Positions 31,527 to 45,200 of a stretch of DNA of 64,000 nucleotides are shown here, piece by piece; the stretch's first letter is position 1, and each line of letters opens with the position of its first letter. Made by a program: the position numbers and the translations under genes. The notes below the pieces were generated by a model. That model worked only from the letters and a program-made list of their open reading frames with translations, was not told where the DNA came from and did not search any database. Source of the DNA: Lytechinus variegatus (Eukaryota > Echinodermata > Echinoidea > Temnopleuroida > Toxopneustidae); contig NC_054752.1 of NCBI RefSeq assembly GCF_018143015.1, forward strand, positions 1,550,001 to 1,614,000. The letters run 5' to 3'.

Positions 31527-34500
31527 CTGCATTGAAAAAAAGAGAAATAATGAATTGAAATGAATTGAAAAAGTCAATTTTCAGCAATTTATTCTATTTC
31601 ATAGCTATAAGTAGAGATAATAACCAATGTGTACAGTGCAAGTACAAATGACTCTCAATCATAAGATTACAAATTTGTATATAGGCCTAAAAGTGAGGGA
31701 AATTCCCTCAATGACATGCGGATAAGTCAGATGGGGGGGGGGTAAATCCATGGCATAATTTAGTCTGCCTGTGCAAACCCTGCACACCAGTTAAGGGCCT
31801 AAATAGCAAGTCTTGTATGTGCTAGTCTTTGCGTGGAGACACTCTTGCTGATCAAAGTTTCAATCAGGGTCTGAGCCTGCAGACGCAGACTAAGCATAAG
31901 TTTGGTTACAACAATTATTTAAAGCAGGAGGAGATAAGGACAAGTAAATTTAAATGGAAAACCTCCTCCAACAAAAATTAATACAATAAACTAATTTCAT
32001 GTATGTGTTGGAAATTTTTAAATATTCTGCTATGAGCATAATAAATTTACACAAATGCAGAGCTACTCTACAACTCATGCCGTTTTACTTGATGGTGTTA
32101 TTTCATTTCTTAGATCTTTGTTAAAACGACCTTTACATTTTCGTTTTCTAGATACTGATTCACGTTAAATTTCGGCAAGCGCAGCCACATCACCCCTATG
32201 TTAAAAACTCTTCACTGATTGCCCCTGAAGGAACGCATAGTCTTTAAAATCCTTCTTTTGATTTTTCATACAGTCAATGGAACTTCCCCCAGTTGCAATA
32301 GGTCCTTGATGCATCATTACCAACCCTCAAGAAATTACGATCCTCATCATCTAATCTCTTACAAATTCCAGTTGCTAAGAAATCATGCGGGGAGCGGGCC
32401 TTTGCTCATGCGGGACCGAGCCTGTGGAATTCTCTCCCACACAGTTTGAAAACCCAGACTTCAGCGACCACCTTCCGAAGGGCAACCTGAAAACTTACCT
32501 GTATAAAAGCGTTTTTTGATAGACATTGACTTATTGTTCAGACATGTATTACATGTATATGTAAATAGTTTTTGTTGTTCTGCTCTGAAGCGCCTTGAGC
32601 ATCTAATCAAGATGGAAAGTGCGCTATATAAATCTTATGTATTATTATTATTAATTCTGCGTCTGACCACCAACTTTGTTTCTTTTGACATCTGCTAACT
32701 TCCTCTTCCACAATCATGACAATGTTTTATCAGTCAATCGCTTCCTTTGTGATATAACACACATAGTCTCACCTTAATCAACCCACGGACAAGCGCTTTA
32801 GAAAGTCCTTTACCTGGAAAAATATGATGAAATAGAACTGATATAATATTAATAATGATAAAAATAGTATGATGAATTTTATGGCGTACCACGATCGTAC
32901 ATGCACGTGAACTTGGACACTGTCTATTCACAAGATTAATTAGAGTACTCGTATACGTGGTAAAGAGGAGCGGCCCAAGTCATGACTCTTGAGGGACCCA
33001 TTTAGAAAATAGAAATTGTTTAATACTCCACCATCAAGTATAAAGTCTGTTAGAAAGATATAATTCAATCCATGAGAGAACATGGCCTCCTAAGAGTGTA
33101 GTATCTCTAACAATATTATTAGTGATAAAATTAACTTTTAAAGCTAACAGTAGCAGAAATATTTCTTTGTTTGTCTACGGCCTACAGAAGGTCATTCTTT
33201 TTATTATTTGGGTCTCTGTATTTTCTGTACGCTGACTGAATATTCGCTAACAATGTATTATAAGCTGCATTCAGGAGTTGTTGGAGCCCTATACTATCAT
33301 GATTATAGGCCCCAGTCGAATTGAATTGAGTTATATTCAACTTTCTTTGTTTAATACTAGGGAAAATATCCGGATAGTATTTGTCAAATAAATTGGTTTG
33401 GCGAATTTATGTCAGACCTAAAATAATAGTTAAGACTTTAAATTTCGACAAAGACTTCCAAGCTGTTTTTCGTCATTTGACGGGCTTTTATAGTTCATTT
33501 GCTGAAACTGTTCCTGAATCTGTCGTGTATAGCGGTGCAAAAACTCGCTATTATTTCGAAAGCACTTACCCCTGTGAGCTGGATTTATACTGAGACCATG
33601 AAGTATATACGTCTTTCCTTTCAAAGCATTGTATAACGTGGAGTAGAGTACACAACCAACGATGTCGCGAATCGACGTCATTCCATCACCGTCAACACAA
33701 CGTAGATGTTCCAAGACGACTGCTCCGTATTTATCATCGACTAAAAGGGCATTTCGTTCCATGTCTGAAAAACAAAGAAGAAGGTAAAAGTTTCATTAAT
33801 ATATCTGTATCTCTCTTAAAGTTTTGCCCTTCTGGGTCAAAGGGGATCAAAATGGTTCCAAGATGATCCCTCTTGGAATCATATGAATTATCAGATATGG
33901 TCTAACTGCGTCACATAATGACAGAGCCAACTTACTACCCAGTAACCTATGAACTCATCTTGGAGCCATCAGGACTACACGGAAAAATGGAAAATGTTGG
34001 GCAACATATTGTCCACTCAACAATTGGTTAAAAAATTGATCCAACTCTGGATAATTTTCAGCCAATATAGTGTATTGTCCACCCAAAGCACACACTACCA
34101 AGAACTGGATAAAGTTTTAACGAACAATATTGTTGCGTCGACAGTATATGTTGCCCAATATTTTTAATAGTGAATATGGGTACAGCGCGGGCACCCAGTT
34201 GGACCGCATGAAACCCATTTCGATATCATAATGGAGGACCATTAATTACTGTGGCCAAAAACTATTGGAAGAAGTTTACCCGTTTTTAGGACAGAGATTG
34301 GTAACTTATGGAATCGACAGCCAAACTGGGCCTGTCGAACAAATGATACGAGTTATTAAATCTCTTTCATTGAATTCAGGGAGGTCATTTCGGAGGCCAT
34401 CTTGCAATTAACCACTTTCGAGGATGCAGATCATAAAAAGGTCTTTAGTGTTAATTTTCCGTGGCTAAATATGACAAATAATTATATAATATTGACTGGC

Positions 34501-35853
34501 CTTGAGGGGAACATCAAATATATTGCCAGCAAATTAATCATATTGGCCCGAGTCTTTAGACGAGGGCAATATGGGTCATTTAAGGGCAATATATTTGATG
34601 TTGCCCGAAAGAAGAGTCAGTCAATATTTTTATTATCATCCAAATCAGATATCTAGAGCAAAAATCATGATAATGGGGATATTTCTTTTAAAAATAGAGT
34701 TCTATTGTGTCATGTTAATATCGGTCTAGGCTCTGCACTTAATCATTATGACGTACTTGCAAGCGCTCGGATTCAGCGTTGTCTTTATGACGTATATTGT
34801 TGGTGGGCGGATCCTTATGAAGCGTATCTCTTTATACGCATCCACAAATGCCCGGATGTGAGACCAGGGAAAATACAAAGGTATATTTTGCTTCGTCTCT
34901 GCATGCAAAGTCAATACGCGCATTGAGACCGAGGAAAATACAAACAATATACCTACCCTTCCCGATATTTAGAAAATGTAGGGCGATACGGTTTTGTAAA
35001 TGACCAGCTCAGATGTCTGATACGGGTGATAATCACTCATAATGCGTTTGTTGGCGACGCTAGGGATTATGAGTTAGCAATCATTGTGAGAACTATTATA
35101 GGGGTCTCATGTATAACATCTCCACCCATGCTGTCATTACTTACAAGGTGGGAACCACCTATTTTCAAAATAATATACTCTATACAAATAAATACTTCAA
35201 TTTCGATCTCTAAGTACCCTGATCACGTATTCTTTCATGTTTTTTCCATCCTTAAGGAATACTACAGGCTAAGAATAATACATTTTGGTCCAATAAATTG
35301 TTTCAGCCTGGAGCACCCTTTTAGTAATGGCTCAAATATTTCATTTTGATGACAGGGTTGGAAAAAAGTGTACCTATTAACCGATTAGGTATTTTTTAGC
35401 CGAGTAAATAATAAATAAATACATAAGCAATATTGCAATGTGCTCACATTTCTTTGTTATAATTTTGTATATGACCAAATCCTTCATAACAGTTTAATTA
35501 AGCAGTAAAGATTTATACAAACATTGATCGGATATAAATTTGAATCAAAATGTTACAGAATCGATTTCTAAGCCTATTTGGAACAAATTAAGGACTCTTT
35601 ATCGTTGAAAAATCCCATCCGTTACGGTATTGATACTCACATTTTCGTATAAGAGTCCTGTGTCCCAGAATTCCATGTGATATCAAAGACTCTTCTAACA
35701 GTTGACAGACTCTATTTCGTTCTTCATCATCTTCAAGCATACCGTCTCGAATAACGTAATCTGTATTGTTTATCTATTATAGGACACATAATACTTAAAC
35801 GGTAACAAAGCGACTATCTTACCTTCTTTATACACACACACACACACACACAT

Positions 35854-35893
<40 letters not shown>

Positions 35894-38800
35894 GATCATT
35901 ATTCATTAGTATGATAATAATAATACCTATAATAATAATTATAATAATCATTATCATTATTAATGTTATAATTATTATTACTATCATTATTATTATTATT
36001 AATGTTATCCTAATTGTCATGATTATTATTGCTATTATCATTATTAATATTATCATAATCATTATTATTATTACTATTATTAATATTATCATATACAATC
36101 TTTGTCAACAACCAGCTTTAAGAATAAAATGAAAAAATTGCTTCTGTCGATTTTTATATAAACCCCTCAAAAAAGTAACGCAACTCAAGTTTGAGGGAGG
36201 ATAACTTTTTTATCATTGATCTATAAAAGGTGAGAGTGGTGTAATTGAAAAGCTCCATTATTCCTCTTTACAATGATTACAAGGATAGTCCTGATTATGC
36301 AATCGTGGAATTTCAGTACTCCTGACAATAAGGCAAAGTCAGAAGTGAAATGTTGCAAAATGCATTGTTTCTTAACTAAAGTCTGCATTTGTTTTGAATC
36401 TGCACATGGGTTTACATTTTTCCCCGATGAATATTGTTGTTTTATGTGATTGTGTTCTTACTTTAAATGTGTTTGAATGCTGTCCAGGCTGTAATTGATG
36501 AAGTCAAAAGACATGAATCATGTGTGTTAAGCCTTACAATTGGCTTGTGTGAGCTATACCTGTGGTGTGTTTTTTTTGGTTGCTTGAAAAAGGTTCCATC
36601 ATGCCCCGCTTATCAAATCTCCTTAGGGCCCAATCAATTGGCCAACTCGAAGCAGGGGTATCCCAAAACGATGTTGCCATCCGGTTTGGTGTGAGCAAAA
36701 GCACCATCTCAAGATTGAGTGCCAAATTCCTTGAATCTGGGGAAGTTAAAGATAGGCCAAGAAGTGGGCGTCCAAAGCAGACAACAACACAGGAAGATCG
36801 CTATATCACCCTCTCTGCATTAAGGAATCGAAGGCTATCGGCAAGAAATCTCCAAGAAAGGTTTGCACGCAGATACGGCAGAAGACTTTCTGATCAGACG
36901 ATCAGAAACCGGCTCCACGCAACCAACTTGAGCGCCCGTAAAGCTGCAAGACCTGCCATGACCATGATGACTGCCCTTCACCGTCGTACCCTTATGCGCT
37001 GGTGCCGTGACCATTTACGATGGAACCAGGCGATGTGGAGATCTGTCCTTTTTTCTGATGCGTCACGATTCTGTCTTAGGAAGCTTGACGGCATGATCAA
37101 GGTCTGGCGACGTCCTGGTGAGCGATTTGCTGATTGTTGCATCGACAGAGTGACAGCATTTGGAGGAGGAAGTGTAATGGTTTGGGGAGGCATCTCCACG
37201 ATGGGGAAAACACCACTCATCCTTGTTGATGGCAACATGACAGCTCAGCGCTACAGAGATGAAGTTCTTCAACCAATGGTACTTCCATATTTGCGCGGTA
37301 ATCTTGGCCCGAATGCTATCTTTCAAGATGACAACGCTCGACCCCATAGAGCACGCATTGTCAATGAGTACTTGCAGAATGAGGGCGTTGAGAGGATGGA
37401 GTGGCCAGCGAACAGCCCAGACCTCAATCCAATTGAACACTTGTGGGATCAGCTTGGCAGGTCTGCCAGGCAGAGAGTGACTGATCGTACAACGTTAGCA
37501 GAGCTTCGCCTGATTCTGGTTGAAGAGTGGAACGCCATCCCACAGGCTCGTGTGACGAGATTGGTGAACAGTATGAGGAGGAGATGTAATGCAGTAGTTA
37601 ATGTGTTTGGGTCATCTACCCGCTACTGACTCGTGTTGTATGAAGTTCTCAATAAAATGTAAGAAATTGATAAAACATAACCAATTTGTTTCTGTGTCTT
37701 CATTGTGTTTTAATGTTTGAAATAAAGAGTTAAACACCAATCCAAGTCTGTTGAGTACAATCGTGAATTCACTACTGAAAACAGTGAATTTTGCAACATT
37801 TTGTTCTTGACATTACTGCTCATTTATCATGACTGCGCATCTCATGGTAACATCAACATAACAAATGACATATCATTCCAAAGAAGAATAATTCCGCTTG
37901 CATATGATACCATTTTCATATATGGTGATTGGCCAATAAGATTTTTTATAACCCCTCAAAGTCGAGTTGCGTTACTTTTTTGAGGGGTTTTATAAATATT
38001 TCCCATCTTACGTCTCCTTTTGACTTTAAACATGATTGTTGTTGCGGCATTTATATTTTGCCCCCACTGATATTTTGTTGAGCATTCTATTTAATTTAGT
38101 AATTCATGCCCGCCTCCGTTCGCTCATATCTCCCTCTATAGTTCCCTTTCCTTTTCTTTTCTCTGCCCTTTCCTTTGTATTGTTTATTGTATTGTATTTT
38201 TGTCTACAGGCGTATCCCGCCACAAGCCTCAGCTTTTAGGGTATACGCCTTCTTCCTTAAACCCAATATGTACATATTTATATATATTTTTTTATAACAA
38301 ATTGATTTATGTATGAATTTATGTTTGCGAAAAGTGTAATCAAATGGACGAAAATAAATGCTTTATTTGAATTGAATAACAATAATAATAACAATAATAA
38401 TTATTTTTATTATTATTATTATTATTATATTTATCTATCAACATAAACTACTATGCTGCTGACTGGCTCGCTTGCTGCTACTATAGTAGTCCTGAGTGGG
38501 CGTATATTGACTGAATTAAGCGGACTTTCCAAAGTCCCAAATTCACAACCCATCACCATCAACATTATAAGTAGGCCTATCCTCATCACTGTTACAATGC
38601 TTACAATCTTCAATATTTTCGAGAACCATACCTCATAATCTGATCCTGTTGAATATTGGCTTTGCATGAACCAAAAATGTCGATGAACTTGTTCGGCTGG
38701 TTTTGCGTTTCTACAATTTTCTGCCTCTAATACTTGAAGGGTTGAGAGATTGTTTCCATTCACTATCGTTGTCAATGTATTCGCCTTTTCTTCGAAACAT

Positions 38801-39008
38801 ATCTAGAATTTAAACATAATATGAAAATTGATAGACCAAGAAATATTGACAAGTAGGTACATAACTGCATCTTCAACGTTGTACCATCGTCGCATTTCTA
38901 TCTACCGGCTTTCCAACTTAATTTCCAACTTGCCCCCAACACACCAATTTACTACTACATGTAAATGCTACTGTTACTACTACTTCCACTACTACTACAG
39001 CACTACTA

Positions 39009-39079
<71 letters not shown>

Positions 39080-39171
39080 CACTACTACCACTACTACCAC
39101 TACTACTACTACCACTACCGCTACTACTATTATTATTACTACCACTACCACTACTACTGCTACTACTAATC

Positions 39172-39251
<80 letters not shown>

Positions 39252-42200
39252 TCTACTACTACTACTACTACTACTACTATTGCTGCTGCGCCTTAACCTT
39301 CTTCTTGTTATTTTCATTCTTCTTCTTCTTCTTCTACAGCTAATGTCATTTCTACTACAATTCGATTTCTTCTCACCAGTCCTACTTTTTTTGGCTTAAA
39401 AAATGAGAACTATGAAGACTGACACACAGGCTGAGAAACGAGAAATGAAATCCAAAAGTCAACGTTATATATTGATCTTCAAATATAATCATAATGTAAA
39501 ATCTTGATGAATTCTTACTCTTTTAACTGTCTGAATCACTTTTCTCTCCAATTTGTGACCTGTATATGTAAAACAGAATGTGAGGAAAGTTTATGGAAAT
39601 GGTGAGAGGGGAATCTGTATTCTACGATCCCAATATTTCATTTTCTCCTCACTGGTTAGGAACCTACAATCCTGTATCGGGGAGTCATGTTGCAGACCTC
39701 GAAAGCAATTATATGACCGTGTCATTAACCCTAAATCTCCCGGGGTATTTTGACTCTTGTCATTCCCAAGGGGGGGGGGGCCATTATGGCCCCCCTTAAG
39801 ATCTCGGCCGCCGATCGCGCGAGCAACGCAAAAAATTGCACGCTGGTAGTGTGCGATGTAATCTACAAGGCTGTATGGTAAAATTTTCCAAAATAAAGAG
39901 ATTTTATTTTATATGAATTAATTATGCTAATTTATGCATAAATCATACTTTTTGCTCTAATTCACTAAATAAAGCTCCTAAAATGCTAATTTTTGGTAAA
40001 AATTTTCTTTGTAGCATTCTTAACAATCGTAATTCAAAAAAACTTTGGTTTGGAAATAAATTTCTTATGTATTTTATTGTTTTATGAATTTCTTTGTTTT
40101 TTTTACTTTTTGTTTTTTATTGTTTTTTCAATGAAAATTGTTCCAGACATAATTCTGATCATAAACAAGGCAAAATTAATTAATTTTAATCAGTAAAAGT
40201 AGAAATAATGATACATTTATGAATTTTGGCTAAACACGCAATTTGCATTGGATTTGTACATGAAATCACGTTTATGAGCAATTTTGGGTCTGACATGCAC
40301 TTGCATAATGTTGCGTAATGTCGTAACCACGTACCCGGGCTTCACAACTTTGGTCTCAAAATTTGCGCGAGACTTGAATGTAAAAGTCAGTGAGCTGCGA
40401 GGTGAAAAAATTTCGCGCAGCAGATATATCGCGAAAATTGTTGAGGGGGGCCATTATGCCCCCCCGGAGAATTAGGGTTAAGCTTGACTTTGGTGACCTA
40501 GTCCTTGTTTTTGGCCTTGAAGGTCGGAGGTCCTTATAGTATTGTGCCCCTGTTAGTCTTCTGATGAGGCCAGAAATAAGTCAGTTGACTATTGGATTAA
40601 TCAAATGACTACCATATATATATTTTTTATGTACTTATTACTTGTATAGTTGCATTGCCGGCCGTCTTTTATACATTTGGCGTATTATGAATTCTTTGAC
40701 CGTAGTGACATTGATATCGAGATTTCGGCCCAGGATTCATCTATTCTTTGCCCCTAACACTGCTATAATTGTGCACATCGTATACATGGTACAGCCACCC
40801 GTGCAAAATATCCACCACCTTGCACTTGCGCCATGTATATGCTTATTATTAAAATTGGACATTAAAGTATAAATCATCATCATTTGTCCTAGTTTAAAAT
40901 CTTTTGAAAAGGAGCCACGAACTTTTGAAGGGATGTCTGATGTAGCAACAGTGAAGGTGTCTCCATTCTCCCGTGTGATAGTGAAACCCCGTAGATATGA
41001 ATGCACATCCGACTAATTGCTTCTCAGATTTATTCTCGATCACCAGAGCCTGGAACAGCTTCTGCTTGAAATGCTCCAAGAAATCTGAAGGAAATCAGTG
41101 ATCGGGAAAAATACATAGAAAAGGGTTAGAATTATGGAACAAATGCTAAGAAATAAATATCATAATTTCCAAGAGTTATGATAACAGTCTTATAAAATGT
41201 AATATATCTCTTCTATACTGTCACTATAGTTTACAATTCCTTCTAGCCTCATACAGTTCTTCCTCTATCATGTCTACTACTACTACTACTGCAAATATAC
41301 TCTAACATACTACTTCTGTTATTACTACTTCTTCTACTGTTGTTGTTGTTGCTGACTATTGCTACTTCATGATATGACCCATACACGTTCATGTTAATTT
41401 ACAAGAAATGTACTTTGCACCCTCGATCGAATTGCATACCAGCATACCGTGCACTTACTTTATGACTTTATGCTAAAACTCAAATCAAACCGGCATTGCC
41501 AAATCCTAAGGGTCTATAATTTACAGTGATAATATATAATAACATACCCACTGCAAATATGAATATTGCCTTAAAAGTCTTGTAAATGTTCTCTTTGCAA
41601 AAGGCTATCAATTAATACTTAAAACGTTTGTCTTAGTGTTCACCAGCGAAACTCTATAAACTTACACACACTAATTATCTCAAAAGTGTTTTAAAATCAT
41701 ATTCATAGACCATTTACAGTTGTAAGAAGATTACAAAGACGCGTATTGAGGTCATGAATAAATGTAACAATAATCATTAGCAAATGCTAGAATACGTCAG
41801 AAATAGGATCAAGGCCCGATCCGGCCATATTAGTTAATATGCCCAGACGCCATTAATACCGCTCATCTAAGTAAAAATCCGGGACGGGCGCAAAACGCAA
41901 GCAAATACACACACAGTGCTTCGCGAAGCACTGCACATGGCCCGTATTCTGATAGCAGGTTTAATTTAACCCTAGTCTAAAGTTAACCCTGGTTTAACAA
42001 AACCTCCTCTAAACCTCACCTGTGGTCTAAGTGTAGTTTAATTATTTTGGTATTCTGATAGCCAGGTTTAACTAAACCTGGGTTAAACCCGGGTTAAAAA
42101 TTATTTTTGGAAATAATATTAACCCTCTTTGAACCAAGACTAGCAGCTTTTTGGTAATTTACTGCTGCAGGGATGACTGCAACAAAGTTGAAAAAATGCC

Positions 42201-45200
42201 ACTAAAGTTGTTTTTTCTTAAAAATTTGGCTTTATGGAAACTAATTACAACTATTGTAGTGAAAGAAAGGCATTCATCACCCATATATGGTAAGAAATTT
42301 TCATTTATATTACCTTTATTTTTGTTAATTACGAAAACATTTCAACCCCAAACCGAGTGACTTGCTTAGTTTTTTGTGTATCAGTCCGATTTATTGCTTT
42401 TCATGTTTGTCAAAATCTAAGTTGAATAAATTTCCCTCACGCCAGTGTTTCCACTTTGAAGGAAATTACCCGAATTCCAGGAAATTCCGGGAAGTCCGAA
42501 AATTACAATGAAACAACAATTAGGCCTAAATATAGCAACTATTTATATTAATGTTACATTTAAATGATTTTAACCTCCATACGTAGCTCAAAATTTTTCT
42601 GCTCGCACTCCGCGCTCGCATTTCGTAATGTTGTTCCTATTTTTAAAAAGGACGGGAACAAAAAAATGCGAAATTCCCTGATTTTTGCCACCTGGAACAA
42701 ATTTACACTCGTTGTATTATTGCCCGATTTTCGTTAAAAATCAAACTTGAAAATTCCAGGAAATATTTATGAATTTCAGGAAATTTGGAATCCAATTTCG
42801 GGAAATTTATTTTGGAGCTGTGGAAACAATGCCTCACGCACTCTAGACTAGAGTTAGAGAGTCTAGACTGAACTGTAGTCTCTAGTCCTAGATCTAAAAC
42901 AATAAGTTAAGAGGTCGACATCTTTATTCTAACTTTAAATAAGGGAAAATTTTTGTAACTTTTGAGAGTAGTCTTTGGTCTCACATAAGATGTAGCCTAT
43001 GCCTAGGCCCAATTGTTTGGAGGAGAATTGAACATTATTTTGACTTTTTTACTTTCCTGAAGCAAAACGTAGACGTAGTCCGGTGCATAGGCGGCGGAAG
43101 CGGGGGGGGGGGGGGGGGGGTGACAGGGGGGACGTGTCCCCCCCTTAAATTTGAGGAGGGGGACGGTCCCCCCTAAATTTGTTGTTGATGACCTTTTTTT
43201 TTTTTTTTGGCTTGCTTGCTTGTCAATTTATTTTCCTACGTCCCCCTTGAATTTTTGGGTTGAGAATCTTTTTTTTTTCCTTGTCAAAAATTTTTTGGTT
43301 GTCCCCTCCTAAAATTTTTGGCTTCCGCCGCCAATGGTCTGGTGCCTTATGTAAAAGTTAGTGGAGCAACTGGGACTGAAGCTATATATTGGTCTAAGTC
43401 TAGAACAACATTCAGGACTTAGGCTAGGCTGACTTAGCCTTGGGACAGGGATAGATATAGATTATTATTCTAACCTTAGCAACTTAGATCTAGTGGATTG
43501 TCTTAGACAAAAAGCTTTAGTCTCTGTCTTACCTTTTGGTTGTTCCGCTGAATTATAACAGTCTATGATGACCTCTCTCAGTCTCACCAAAGCAATATGA
43601 TATGAGAGTAAAATGTCAGAATTTTAAAAATAAATCTCCAGAAACAACGGTTATTCCTGTCTGCAGTGTAAGATCTGAGCCGACTATCGCTGCATTGCTT
43701 GGCAAGATTTAGAATTAGTCCTACTCCTAGACATCTCTCTACTCCTGTTTTAGGTGACTGAAGAGTTTTTTATTTAAACATTTTTGGGACTCGTTTAGGT
43801 TTCGAAGTCCAGGACTAGAAAACAGACCTAAACCTAGACCAACAGCTCAGTCTTGAATAGACTAGGCCTGGCCTAGATTTATGTAAAAACTGTATAGGCC
43901 TGACATTAGTTTAGTCTGTGCTATCTATTCATTCAAGATTCTATTTCTAGCCTACCCGGTACTAGCCCTAATGTTATGACTGGTTGATCTAGTCTAGGGC
44001 CTACTGTATGATCTAGAATCTCTAACGCTGGCCTATATCTAGACTAAAAAATAACTTAGACTAAAAGTTAGACCCTATCTAGACCTTGAACTAGACTCTA
44101 TGTCAATCTTGGTTTACATGTAATAGGTCTAGATCTAGAGATTTGTAGACTCTCAACATGCTCAATGTAGATTCTAAATTAAAAAAAGTAAATGTAGGCT
44201 ATTCTACAGTAGATCGATCTACTCATAGGCCTTTAAAGGAAGTAGGCTAGAGATCTAACGTTGGATTATTTCTATTATAGATCTAAATGATCTAGATCTA
44301 AAGCTAGGGACTGTAGTTCGAGATCTAGAGGTCTAGCACCCCCTTAAAACAAGAAGTAAGCCTATAGCTACATGAAGTTCTTTGCGTAGCCAACAACAGT
44401 TAGCATTGACCATTGTCTTAATCTTATTTTGGTGTGTGTAGTTACCATACAAAACATACTTGATGAATGAGAAAATGTGTCTTGCAGATTAGTTTACCTT
44501 AAATCAAAATTGTTTTAAATTTCACGAGCATAGGCCTATGTTATAAAATGAAGAATTAGTTCAATCCATTAGATGTGTTAACACATTTATTAATGTAATA
44601 TGCTGTCACAATGGCAACACAGTTTCCAACACACACAAATATATATGTCTTGCGGATTTATACCTCTAAACCAATGTGTGAGCCAACTTTTATAAGAATT
44701 GGTTGAAAACTAATGATTTTCACCTAATTTCATTATGTAATATGTTGTTACCATGGTAACACGATTTCTGATACATACAAAAATATGTCTTGCACATCTT
44801 CAACTCAAGACTAATGTGTGTGCCAAATATCATGAGCATTGGTTGAGAAAAAGATGAAGGAGTTCAAACCACAAAATTTTCACCTTATTTTCATTATTCA
44901 ATATGTTGTTACCATATGGCAACCCAATTTCTGATACAGGCAAAAATATGTCTTAGACATCTTCACCTCAACATTAATGTATGCGCCAAATTTTTAAGCG
45001 AATCGACCAGTTGGAAAATGATAAAATAGTTCAAATCACTAGATTTTCATCTTACTTTGATATTTGATTTGTTACCATGGCAACATGGTTTTTTTTTAAT
45101 TAAGTCATAAAATATATTTTGCACATCTTCACGTCAAGACTAATGTTTGTGCCACATTGCATGAAAATTGGTTAAAACTGAGGAAGTAGTTGGAATTGCC

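Larger units (their letters stand above)
31308..41265 (-). repeat. Segmental duplication, copy A
   Basis: Exons and introns of the GNAT gene here align in the same order and strand with 54.5-64.0 kb (copy B). Shared landmarks include the exon sequences, a degenerate RT relic, the word ATTGTCCACTCAACAATTGG, the (CTA)n tract and the 41.2/64.0 kb ends. The true right edge is unknown because copy B runs off the window. Confidence 0.9.

Noticed and set aside
36978-37440. ORFs antisense to the Tc1 transposase.
   Set aside because: Shadows of a conserved coding sequence.
39006-39317. Poly-Ser, poly-Val and poly-Tyr ORFs (also at 62.03-62.50 kb).
   Set aside because: All frames of a CTA repeat stay open; a composition artefact.
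40737-41006. An 89-codon minus-strand ORF overlapping GNAT A exon 2 in another frame.
   Set aside because: Copy B keeps the GNAT frame and phase; the other frame has no family match.
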